The notes under the pieces: model-generated
Seen by the model: only the letters and a program-made list of their open reading frames with translations
Databases searched by the model: none
Told to the model about the DNA's origin: nothing
Shown here: piece by piece, positions 60,501 to 64,000 of the stretch
How the letters are laid out: the number at the start of each line of letters is the position of its first letter
Position numbering within the stretch: position 1 is the first letter of the stretch
NCBI RefSeq assembly: GCF_030463565.1
Contig: NC_134652.1
Span: forward strand, 8,645,897-8,709,896
Reading direction: 5' to 3'
Origin: Pelecanus crispus
Lineage: Eukaryota > Chordata > Aves > Pelecaniformes > Pelecanidae
DNA length: 64,000 nucleotides
Program-made: the position numbers and the translations under genes

Positions 60501-62160
60501 GCATGATGTCTCTTGGAGCTGGAGTAAGAAGGCTTCATCAGCAGGCTCCCCTTGATCGGGCAGCCTGCACTAGACACCAGCCACAAGGTTCCCTTTGCTG
60601 CCTCGGTCTCTGATTCTTACCCATAAGCTTTCAACCTGCTCGTGGCTATTCTTCAGAGACAGCTCTTCACACTGTCCGTTCCTCAAGATGGATGAGATTT
60701 TTAAGATCCTTTAAACCCTCTAATGTGTGGGTAAGTATGGTTAATCCCTACATTAGGAAATCCAAGTAAAGGGAGAAGTGGTGAGCCAAGCCCCGCATGC
60801 TCTCTGTTGCACTAAAGGGAGAGCTTCGCACGCTGGTCTAGAACTGCAGTTGCTTTTCTGCAGTTTAAAAGGTTCTCACGTTGGGCATATGGGATGTTTG
60901 GCAAGGCATAATATGTCCTCAGAATGCTTTTCATGCCTATTTCTTGCCGTAGGAAACATTGAACAAATCCACTAGTTCCCGAAGCTTGAAGTCCCTTGAA
61001 ACAGACAGCAGTGAAACAGAGCTGGAGCGAGTTCTGCGACGCCGGAAAGTGACCACTGACCAGGACAGTGGCAGTAAGTGCCTGGACTCCTCCGCAGTCC
61101 TCTTCCTCTCCCTGCATTAAGTGACTCTCAAAGCCTTACTCTCCCTTCCAGACCATTGCCATTTCAGCCCTTACGGAGAACTCTGCTTACTTCTACAGTG
61201 GCTCACTTCCCCGTTGCACCTGTCGCTTTTCATCCCCATTTTCCCCTAGAGATGCCTCTGTCAGGGTTTTCTGCGCACACAGCCATATGTACACAGGTTC
61301 CTCTGTCCTGCCTGGAGCTCAGACATTGTTATTGGGGTTAATAGCCTGAGCCTACTGTGACAATACTCTTGAAAGTAATGGTAACCAGAGAAATGAGCGT
61401 TTAGGACTAACGTTTTGAATTAACCTCTTCTGCAGAGCAAGGGTCTGCAGTTTTTAAGCTATGCCTTACTGTCATCATCTGTAAGAAACTGTTGGTGTTC
61501 TTCCTGGTTAGAAACACAGTCTGTGCAAGTGTCAGTCCATGCCATAGTCAATGCTGATGTGGCTGGTTCTAGCGTCACTGTATGGTTTTAGCTTGGACTT
61601 TGTAGGTAGACAGTTCACTGACTACTCATTAGATGAGAACAGGCTTTTTTGTCATTGGGCTGGCTCTCACTCCAGCTGTGCTTCAGGCTGGGAGAGCACT
61701 GGCAAGCTGTGACTGGGTAGTGCTGCGTGCGCAGAAGGCAAGGGGATTGAGTGCACAACTGAGTCAACAGAGCAAGCCCTGCTTGTGGTACAAGAAAGGG
61801 TGAATCTTGGCAGGGAGCTGCAAATACGGTATTTTTATACTCTCCATGCACTGGATTCCGTTCGTTAAAATTCCATTTTGATTTCTGCAATTAGCTTGAA
61901 TTTTGCTGTGCTTATGTGTTGTTTCTAGACCAGTCCATCCGGATAACAGAAGCATTAAACTTTCTTTGGGTTTTAGGTCCCACTGGAATCTTGGCCACAT
62001 CAGAGTCAAAATCTCTGCCTGTGCTAGGTCTGGGAGCCAGTGCCGCACAAACAGCGTTGAACAAGAAAGATCTGGAGACAGAATTCAGTTCCAAAGTACC
62101 TGACTCAGGTCCTGTCTCTAACGAGCTTCAGGCTGTCATGGGCTCCAAGCCTACATTACA
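3470..62160 (+). CDS. SHTN1: SHTN1 (shootin-1), spliced gene, 16 coding exons in window, 3' end outside
   Basis: Shootin-1 is a cytoplasmic neuronal protein that couples actin retrograde flow, through cortactin, to the adhesion molecule L1-CAM. It supports axon specification and growth-cone traction. The spliced reading (16 exons, 1670 nt) starts [19 protein letters not shown] and stays collinear with the mammalian protein as I know it. Residues 1 to about 350 are Lys/Glu/Leu-rich and coiled-coil-like. Residues 351-371 are a polyproline run, followed by a basic stretch ([11 protein letters not shown], 374-384) and the block [20 protein letters not shown] (402-421). A Ser-rich C-terminal region ([13 protein letters not shown], then [11 protein letters not shown]) follows. 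The two Ser residues reported as Pak1 sites in mammals are present at 101 (KRIS) and 249 (KRQS). All introns are GT-AG and phases agree throughout. The final exon or exons lie past 64000, so the protein is incomplete here. Identification is very secure. Confidence 0.96.
6372..6413 (+). repeat. 21-bp tandem duplication
   Basis: Two adjacent copies of a 21-mer beginning CAAAACATCTGGAGTT differ at two positions. It is a small local duplication with no sign of function. Confidence 0.8.
11687..11709 (+). repeat. (AAAT)n microsatellite
   Basis: Five to six uninterrupted tetranucleotide units of AAAT, about 400 bp before exon 2. Confidence 0.9.
12117..12169 (+). CDS. SHTN1: SHTN1 coding exon 2 (residues 20-37)
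   Basis: Encodes [18 protein letters not shown], matching the mammalian AIGEYEDLRAENQKTKEK. The acceptor is a T-rich tract ending TATAG. The donor is GAG|GTTTGT, weaker than GTRAGT. The exon closes at phase 0 (111 nt cumulative). It begins the charged coiled-coil region. Confidence 0.95.
12657..12683 (+). repeat. Poly-C/poly-A tract
   Basis: Seventeen consecutive C (12657-12673) run directly into ten A (12674-12683). The opposite strand has a G17 run capable of G-quadruplex formation. Confidence 0.9.
13648..13760 (+). repeat. Probable ancient amniote interspersed repeat
   Basis: The stretch beginning GACCAAGAGTCCGTGTAGCC resembles the widespread amniote repeat phrase 'accaagggtccatctagcccagtatcctgtctc', recognised from memory. 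A second diverged copy lies at 26849-26910. Family assignment (CR1/L3-like LINE is my guess) and the right-hand limit are uncertain. Confidence 0.45.
14252..14375 (+). repeat. 45-bp-arm inverted repeat (hairpin)
   Basis: The left arm (14252-14296) and right arm (14331-14375) are reverse complements over 45 positions with two differences, around a 34-nt spacer (14297-14330). In + strand RNA both differences (14293/14334 and a T/G pair within CCTTCAACC/GGGTTGGAGG) become G.U wobbles, so the stem would be uninterrupted. On the - strand they would be A.C mismatches. It could be a miRNA-like or endo-siRNA hairpin, a small palindromic element, or the scar of a replication template switch. No transposase or obvious target-site duplication is seen. 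Confidence 0.9.
16760..16776 (+). repeat. Poly-T run
   Basis: A run of 17 T in intron 2, on the sense strand. No adjoining retrotransposon body was recognised. Confidence 0.85.
19592..19652 (+). CDS. SHTN1: SHTN1 coding exon 3 (residues 38-57 + 1 nt)
   Basis: Encodes [20 protein letters not shown], collinear with mammalian CDKIRQERDEAVKKLEEFQK. The acceptor is TTTTCCTACAG and the donor is A|GTAAGT. Heptad-like spacing of hydrophobics fits the coiled coil. Codon 58 (Ile) is split A|TT. Confidence 0.96.
19992..20019 (+). repeat. (AAT)n microsatellite
   Basis: About nine uninterrupted TAA/AAT units, 340 bp into intron 3. Confidence 0.92.
20700..21880. promoter_or_regulatory. Candidate conserved non-coding element cluster (enhancer-like)
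   Basis: About 1.2 kb has no recognisable repeats, even composition and many homeodomain-type cores: TAATTA-like words near 21555 and 21625-21635, GTTAATTAAG at 21843-21852, and TTTAATTCA at 21172-21180. Short frames in it have no family resemblance. Visually it resembles deeply conserved vertebrate non-coding DNA. This is inference only and needs an alignment. Confidence 0.35.
23425..23560 (+). mobile_element. tRNA-Ile-derived SINE with CR1-like tail (TguSINE1-like)
   Basis: The head (about 23425-23498) reads like tRNA-Ile(AAT). The A box TTAGCTCAGTTGG is at 23432-23444, the anticodon loop CTAATAA follows, and the B box GGTTCAATCCC is at 23478-23488. The head is followed directly by a CR1 3' end: GGGTTGGGCTCGATGATCTC, then an aaggtcccttccaacct phrase and the terminal ATTCTATGATTCTA (from about 23548). 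A tRNA-Ile head on a CR1 tail is the known design of the passerine SINE TguSINE1, which uses CR1 machinery for mobilisation. The insertion is in the gene's sense orientation. The acceptor arms no longer pair, so it is not a functional tRNA gene. Confidence 0.82.
24373..24467 (+). CDS. SHTN1: SHTN1 coding exon 4 (residues 58-89)
   Basis: Encodes (I)[20 protein letters not shown] and then [11 protein letters not shown], nearly identical to mammalian shootin-1. The acceptor is TTTTCCCCTAG and the donor is AAG|GTGAGA. It ends at phase 0 (267 nt cumulative). Part of the N-terminal coiled coil. Confidence 0.97.
24468..26628 (+). other. SHTN1: SHTN1 intron 4 (2.2 kb)
   Basis: Holds a T-rich tract (25091-25120) and an 80-bp block (26154-26236) resembling an ancient amniote repeat. 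Otherwise ordinary intronic sequence. Confidence 0.85.
26154..26236 (-). repeat. Probable ancient amniote interspersed repeat, 3' portion
   Basis: On the - strand the block reads CCTGAAGAAGGGCCTGTGTT, then a diverged middle, then TTGGTCAAATAAAAACTCTT. This order (cctgaagaagggc..., ...ttggtcaaataaaagatatt) matches a repeat phrase I know from many amniote genomes. I cannot name the family with certainty. Confidence 0.45.
26629..26797 (+). CDS. SHTN1: SHTN1 coding exon 5 (residues 90-145 + 1 nt), includes Pak1 site S101
   Basis: Encodes [20 protein letters not shown], then [20 protein letters not shown], then [20 protein letters not shown] places Ser at residue 101, the position of the Pak1-phosphorylated Ser101 reported in mammalian shootin-1. 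The acidic [10 protein letters not shown] interrupts the coiled coil, and the following [11 protein letters not shown] is more diverged from mammals. The acceptor is CAACTTTCAG and the donor is AAAG|GTGAGT. Glu146 is split G|AG. Confidence 0.97.
26849..26910 (+). repeat. Second copy of the ancient repeat seen at 13648
   Basis: TTTGGACCAGAGATCCGTCT and the following bases match the same 'gaccagaggtccatctagcccagtat' phrase with heavy divergence. Limits are approximate. Confidence 0.4.
28179..28194 (+). repeat. (GT)8 microsatellite
   Basis: Eight GT units followed by ATGG, in intron 5. Confidence 0.85.
30072..30169 (+). CDS. SHTN1: SHTN1 coding exon 6 (residues 146-178)
   Basis: Encodes (E)[20 protein letters not shown], then [12 protein letters not shown]. 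It is collinear with mammalian [33 protein letters not shown]. The acceptor is CAAACTATAG and the donor is GAA|GTATGT. Phase 0 at the end (534 nt cumulative). Continuous coiled coil. Confidence 0.97.
30170..31141 (+). other. SHTN1: SHTN1 intron 6 (0.97 kb)
   Basis: Contains an unrecognised 118-codon + strand open frame (30304-30660) with no domain or homology that I can see. Treated as chance. Confidence 0.85.
31142..31223 (+). CDS. SHTN1: SHTN1 coding exon 7 (residues 179-205 + 1 nt)
   Basis: Encodes [20 protein letters not shown], then LLEKCNR, matching mammalian VNKVKQEKTVLNSEVLEQRKVLEKCNR in length and pattern. The acceptor is TACTTTTCTAG and the donor is G|GTGTGT. Val206 is split G|TG. 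Confidence 0.95.
31224..33289 (+). other. SHTN1: SHTN1 intron 7 (2.1 kb)
   Basis: Ordinary intron. A G/T-rich low-complexity stretch lies at 32409-32460. No repeat body or gene was recognised. Confidence 0.8.
33290..33384 (+). CDS. SHTN1: SHTN1 coding exon 8 (residues 206-237)
   Basis: Encodes (V)[20 protein letters not shown], then [11 protein letters not shown], close to mammalian [32 protein letters not shown]. The acceptor is TATAAACAG and the donor is GAG|GTGAGT. Phase 0 at the end (711 nt). Confidence 0.97.
37560..37680 (+). repeat. Purine-rich low-complexity tract
   Basis: About 120 bp dominated by G and A (GAGAGAG, GGGAGGGAGC and similar words) on the + strand. Likely a degenerate simple repeat. 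Confidence 0.6.
39277..39866 (-). mobile_element. CR1 LINE, 5'-truncated, antisense to SHTN1
   Basis: On the + strand the copy begins with the CR1 3' end read backwards (AATCATAGAATTGTTTAGGC, then the 'gtccaaccgttaacctaacactgccaagtccaccactaaa' type phrase) and runs into ORF2. On the - strand 39357-39848 encodes 163 uninterrupted codons of the C-terminal part of the CR1 polyprotein, with [45 protein letters not shown]-like [20 protein letters not shown] and [20 protein letters not shown]. It stops near 39866 without reverse-transcriptase core or endonuclease, so it is a typical 5'-truncated insertion and not mobile. Confidence 0.93.
42308..42365 (+). repeat. Possible tRNA-headed SINE (MIR-like) remnant
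   Basis: GTAGGGTAATGGTTAGAGCA resembles the A-box region of tRNA-derived SINE heads of the MIR type (...gtggttagagcacgg...), and the following 'gtctgagaatgaggtgtgg' fits the next segment loosely. Short and diverged, so tentative. Confidence 0.3.
42560..42900. promoter_or_regulatory. Candidate conserved non-coding element
   Basis: Repeat-free stretch with CTTTAATTAATATTCAGG at 42783-42800, dense TAATTT/AAATTA words at 42850-42890 and CATCAATTGC at 42714-42723, all typical of homeodomain-bound enhancers. Based on appearance only. Confidence 0.3.
43364..43395 (+). repeat. Perfect 12-bp hairpin
   Basis: GAAGAAATCAAG (43364-43375) and CTTGATTTCTTC (43384-43395) are exact reverse complements around an 8-nt loop. 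Confidence 0.9.
44125..44251 (+). repeat. Imperfect inverted repeat, 19-bp arms
   Basis: Left arm 44125-44143 pairs with right arm 44233-44251 with three G.U wobbles on the + strand and no other mismatch. A second small stem (CTCTCTA/TAGAGAG) sits inside near the right arm. Confidence 0.75.
45538..45684 (+). CDS. SHTN1: SHTN1 coding exon 9 (residues 238-286), includes Pak1 site S249
   Basis: Encodes [20 protein letters not shown], then [20 protein letters not shown], then [13 protein letters not shown] puts Ser at 249, the second Pak1 site reported in mammals. The acceptor is TTTTGGCAG and the donor is AAG|GTAAAA. It is 147 nt and phase 0 at both ends, so skipping would keep the frame. Confidence 0.97.
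45685..47005 (+). other. SHTN1: SHTN1 intron 9 (1.3 kb)
   Basis: Non-coding. Nothing was recognised beyond the splice sites. Confidence 0.8.
47006..47159 (+). CDS. SHTN1: SHTN1 coding exon 10 (residues 287-337 + 1 nt)
   Basis: Encodes [20 protein letters not shown], then [20 protein letters not shown], then [11 protein letters not shown], the end of the long coiled coil. Collinear with mammalian [51 protein letters not shown]. The acceptor is CAACTGCAG and the donor is TCAG|GTAAAA. Val338 is split G|TT. The cortactin-binding segment reported for mammals (about 261-377) spans exons 9-12. Confidence 0.96.
47160..49371 (+). other. SHTN1: SHTN1 intron 10 (2.2 kb)
   Basis: Holds poly-T runs (47542-47559 and 47766-47776) and a 22-C run (48620-48641). 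No other feature was recognised. Confidence 0.8.
48620..48641 (+). repeat. Poly-C run (22 C)
   Basis: Twenty-two consecutive C followed by GCCC. The opposite strand is G22. Length in an assembly is error-prone. Confidence 0.9.
49372..49477 (+). CDS. SHTN1: SHTN1 coding exon 11 (residues 338-372 + 2 nt), polyproline run
   Basis: Encodes (V)[14 protein letters not shown], ten Pro (353-362), Leu, six Pro (364-369), then NPI(R). The polyproline stretch is a profilin/SH3-type ligand and is conserved in mammalian shootin-1 with slightly fewer Pro. The acceptor is CTCTTGCACAG. The donor is CG|GTAAGT, so Arg373 is split CG|G. The CCT/CCN repeat is prone to length change. Confidence 0.95.
49478..51212 (+). 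other. SHTN1: SHTN1 intron 11 (1.7 kb)
   Basis: Ordinary intron with no recognised repeat or gene. It ends in an acceptor TTTCCCCAAAG preceded by a pyrimidine tract. Confidence 0.8.
51213..51295 (+). CDS. SHTN1: SHTN1 coding exon 12 (residues 373-400 + 1 nt)
   Basis: Encodes (R)[20 protein letters not shown], then KPPQQES. The basic [11 protein letters not shown] core is identical to mammals, while [16 protein letters not shown] is diverged, as this linker is in other species. The donor is G|GTATGG. Gly401 is split G|GT. Exons 11 and 12 change phase (1 to 2, then 2 to 1), so only their joint skipping preserves frame. Confidence 0.95.
51296..54682 (+). other. SHTN1: SHTN1 intron 12 (3.4 kb)
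   Basis: Non-coding. No repeat body was recognised. Several short frames (for example 53574-53849 on + and 53818-54114 on -) have no family resemblance. Confidence 0.8.
54683..54792 (+). CDS. SHTN1: SHTN1 coding exon 13 (residues 401-437)
   Basis: Encodes (G)[20 protein letters not shown], then [16 protein letters not shown], almost identical to mammalian [36 protein letters not shown]. This is the best conserved block of the C-terminal half. The donor is AAG|GTTTGG, a weak site. Reading through it adds only VWNK before TAG. Phase 0 at the end (1311 nt). Confidence 0.97.
54793..55455 (+). other. SHTN1: SHTN1 intron 13 (0.66 kb)
   Basis: A short intron. AATAAA hexamers occur at 54799-54804, 54849-54854 and 54925-54930, immediately after the weak donor, so a cryptic alternative 3' end is conceivable. 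Confidence 0.8.
55456..55509 (+). CDS. SHTN1: SHTN1 coding exon 14 (residues 438-455)
   Basis: Encodes [18 protein letters not shown], aligned with mammalian PESSKGCESAVDELKGIL. The acceptor is TTTGTTTACAG and the donor is CTG|GTAAGA. It is 54 nt, phase 0 at both ends. As I recall, the short mammalian isoform shootin1a (456 residues) departs from the long form right after this KGIL. Reading through the donor here would add 11 residues before TAA. Confidence 0.94.
56748..56783 (+). mobile_element. CR1 3'-end remnant
   Basis: GAGGGTTGGACTCAATGATC followed by an 'aaggtcctttc' phrase matches the CR1 3' UTR (gagggttggactagatgatctttaaaggtcccttcc). Only about 36 bp are recognisable and the terminal repeat is lost. 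Confidence 0.55.
57655..57680 (+). repeat. C-rich run (C10 A C5 A C4)
   Basis: Low-complexity cytosine run interrupted by single A. Found in intron 14. Confidence 0.85.
58060..60680 (-). mobile_element. CR1 LINE, ~2.6 kb, 5'-truncated and inactive
   Basis: The 3' end is at 58060 (CATAGAATCACAGAATAGTT on +). Reading the - strand from 60440 down, one meets the C-terminal endonuclease-domain part ([29 protein letters not shown], 60440-60102), a linker (59753-60022), the reverse-transcriptase fingers ([39 protein letters not shown], within 59688-58978) and the palm ([20 protein letters not shown], then FADSTELSG, within 59126-58488). Successive blocks are in different frames, so there are at least three frameshifts. 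The catalytic FADD box reads FADS. The 5' end is missing. It is antisense to SHTN1. Confidence 0.93.
58488..60440 (-). pseudogene. Broken CR1 ORF2 (endonuclease C-terminus and reverse transcriptase)
   Basis: The coding part of the CR1 at 58060-60680. The endonuclease C-terminal segment, RT domain and C-terminal segment can be followed in order, but frames shift between 60102 and 60022, between 59753 and 59688, and between 59126 and 58978. The second Asp of the RT catalytic FADD is Ser (codon AGC on the - strand). It cannot encode an active enzyme. Confidence 0.88.
60953..61073 (+). CDS. SHTN1: SHTN1 coding exon 15 (residues 456-495 + 1 nt)
   Basis: Encodes [20 protein letters not shown], then [20 protein letters not shown], aligned with mammalian [39 protein letters not shown]. 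The acceptor is TTGCCGTAG and the donor is GGCA|GTAAGT. Ser496 is split A|GT. The Ser-rich, basic sequence looks like a phosphorylation-prone tail. Confidence 0.95.
61074..61976 (+). other. SHTN1: SHTN1 intron 15 (0.9 kb)
   Basis: Non-coding, no repeats recognised. It ends in TTGGGTTTTAG. Confidence 0.8.
61977..62160 (+). CDS. SHTN1: SHTN1 coding exon 16 (residues 496-556 + 2 nt)
   Basis: Encodes (S)[20 protein letters not shown], then [20 protein letters not shown], then [20 protein letters not shown]. The first part matches mammalian [18 protein letters not shown] and TALNKKTLEAEFN, and the rest is diverged. The donor is CA|GTAAGT, so another exon must follow outside the window. Confidence 0.94.
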
Positions 62161-64000
62161 GTAAGTACAATATGGATTTCTAGATATATTTTAGTATCAG
62201 ATCTGTTTAGCTGGTGTATTTTGAAAGTGATTTAATATCAATTTTGGTTAACAGGATAAATGTACAGTCTGCAGCTGTTTACCACTGACTCTTCAAATAA
62301 TTTGCAGTCTCACATGGAGGTAGAAATCAAATTCTCTGTACTAAAGTTCTTCTTCTGTAAAATCTATGAACATTCTTAAAAAAAAAAATTCATTTTCTCT
62401 GCCAAAAATAGAACTTAAGAGTTTTCAAGGAATAGCAAGGTTGAGGTTTTTTTCCATATCCTGAAGAGCGATGATAGTTATATAGTCAACTCTTGATTTT
62501 AAAAAAAAAAGGCATTTCTAGCACAATATTTTAAGAAATGGAATCATGTGAGTCATATTGGTCTGTATGCAGGTGTGCAGGGCAGTTTCTGTTGGACCAA
62601 AACAAGTCCTGAATATTACTTTTCAGTGTTCGTGGATAAAAATTCTGAATTACCTTCAAATCTCAAGGTTAAGATTCTTAAAAAAAAAAAAAAAAAATAG
62701 TTAGTGCTGCATTCGCACAGATGGGCAGAAGAGTCTTTCATCACAACAGATTGAAGACCCAAGGTGTCAGTTAAGCATCAAAGAGTTAAACCTGCTTCAG
62801 AAATACTTATTTCAGACAGATCCCATGGAGGATTGGTTTGTTTTACAACAATACCAAGCTCCTTTTGAAATTAGGCTATGCACTTGCTTCAGTTCCCTTG
62901 CCAGGTTGTTTGTCAGTTTGTCACTTCAAGAAAAGGAAACAGATGAGACAAATCAGATCGGCAGAATATTGTAATCATGGCCAATTAAACCTCTGATTTA
63001 CTGCTCTATCAGTTAAAAAATACCACCAGTACCAATTGAAGCAAGTCTCCATTGCTTGGTTCAAAGGAGTAAGTCATGACAAATGAGCTGGAAATTCAGT
63101 TTGCATCTATTTTTATGAACTGATATTTACTTCACTCTCCTGCAGGTACTTTTATCATTTATCTTTGAATGGATAAAGAGCCCGTTTTCCTTTTGTGCTC
63201 TACAGTTTTATTTAATTCGCACCGAGTTTTAAAAGCAGAATGCCTTTTCCAATCGTGTGTATTTCCCCTTTTATTTCATTTAAGTATCCTTAGAAGAAAG
63301 ATAATCTTCATTTTAATTCAATTAGAAAGATGAAGATTTGTTCAACAGTTAATTTGACATGAATAACGCCATTGCGTTTTCTTGAACTGCCACCCTGACA
63401 GAAAGGTGAGGTTGTTCCTGAAAAATGCTGTTTGTAGTTTGTGGATTTCTACAATTTTGAACAGATAACCTTAATCAGAAAATACAGCAACTCCTGCCAC
63501 CTTTTGTCTACCTTTATTCCACCAAACTAAGTGGAAATTGCATTTACAAGAAAGGAAATGAAATAATTGCAGGCCCCAAGGTCTCACAGAATGCCTGGTG
63601 AATTGACAGTGAAAAGGATCTTGTGTTGACAGTCACAGTTGTTATGTGTTATAAAAGCATATGTGAAGCTCAATTTATTTCTCAGCTTGCCTATTCAGTG
63701 ACATCCTAAAAGACACATTTCACTTCAATTTATCTGTTTAAAGCATTAAAACAAATGTGGTGGGCCAGATTCCTTAGTGCTGCAGGGCTTCTTTGCACCA
63801 AGTCACTGGTGTAAACCTGCTTAATTGGAAAGGCTCATCGTTGAGGATGGTTTTCCAGCGAGAGAGAAGGTGCTGGGGCCCTCATACTCTCCTGCTGCTG
63901 GGCTGGCAGGGAGGAGCAGAAATAATCTGGATGCTTCACACCATGCTGAAGTGCAATTACTTTTCTTTTTCCTCCTGGGTACCGTTTGCAGCAAAGGTTG
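62161..64000 (+). other. SHTN1: SHTN1 intron 16, start (runs off the window)
   Basis: No continuation of the protein (expected near a GRKKYIDGEK-like motif) was found. An A-run lies at 62681-62697. From about 62870 to 63780 the sequence is repeat-poor, AT-rich and even, with TTTTAATTCAATTAGAAAG at 63313-63331 and CAGTTAATTTGACATG at 63346-63361. It is a candidate conserved non-coding block. Confidence 0.7.

Larger units (their letters stand above)
55510..60952 (+). other. SHTN1: SHTN1 intron 14 (5.4 kb)
   Basis: Contains a short CR1 tail remnant (56748-56783), an octamer/TAAT-rich spot (57047-57070), a C/A-rich run (57655-57675), and a 2.6 kb antisense CR1 (58060-60680) that ends only about 270 bp before exon 15. 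Confidence 0.85.

Noticed and set aside
62161..64000. Last SHTN1 exon inside the window
   Set aside because: I looked for an acceptor followed by sequence resembling the C-terminal GRKKYIDGEK region in the needed phase and found none. The exon must be downstream.

Overview
The window is vertebrate nuclear DNA, almost certainly from a bird and probably a songbird. The bird call rests on two antisense CR1 LINE copies (39277-39866 and 58060-60680), one of them with a well-preserved reverse-transcriptase C-terminus. The songbird call rests on a tRNA-Ile(AAT)-headed SINE with a CR1-type tail (23425-23560), which has the architecture of the passerine TguSINE1 family. There are no bacterial-type operons, CRISPR arrays, rRNA genes or intact viral genes.

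The window holds one protein-coding gene on the + strand: SHTN1 (shootin-1, KIAA1598), the neuronal clutch protein that links F-actin retrograde flow to L1-CAM adhesions during axon outgrowth. I placed 16 coding exons by reading the protein across GT/AG junctions. Phases are consistent from the ATG at 3470 to the donor after 62160. The window encodes residues 1-556 plus two bases of codon 557. The last C-terminal segment, about 75-80 residues by comparison with the roughly 630-residue mammalian long form, lies beyond position 64000.

Layout: 1-2940 is 5' flanking DNA with no gene recognised. About 2940-4150 is a CpG island with the promoter, 5' UTR, exon 1 and the start of intron 1. Exons 2-8 (12117-33384) encode most of the coiled-coil N-terminal half. 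A 12.2 kb intron 8 carries one CR1. Exons 9-13 (45538-54792) encode the end of the coiled coil, the polyproline run and a conserved basic block. Exons 14-16 (55456-62160) encode the C-terminal region, with a 2.6 kb dead CR1 in intron 14. From 62161 to 64000 is the start of a further intron.

The points most worth a second look are: a 45-bp near-perfect inverted repeat in intron 2 whose only two deviations are G.U wobbles on the sense strand (14252-14375); the tRNA-Ile/CR1 SINE; several repeat-poor, homeodomain-motif-rich intronic blocks that could be long-range enhancers (in mammals SHTN1 lies next to VAX1); and sequence at the exon 13 and exon 14 boundaries compatible with a short shootin1a-like isoform. 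I see no novel biochemical system here. The window is mostly one known gene and its introns.
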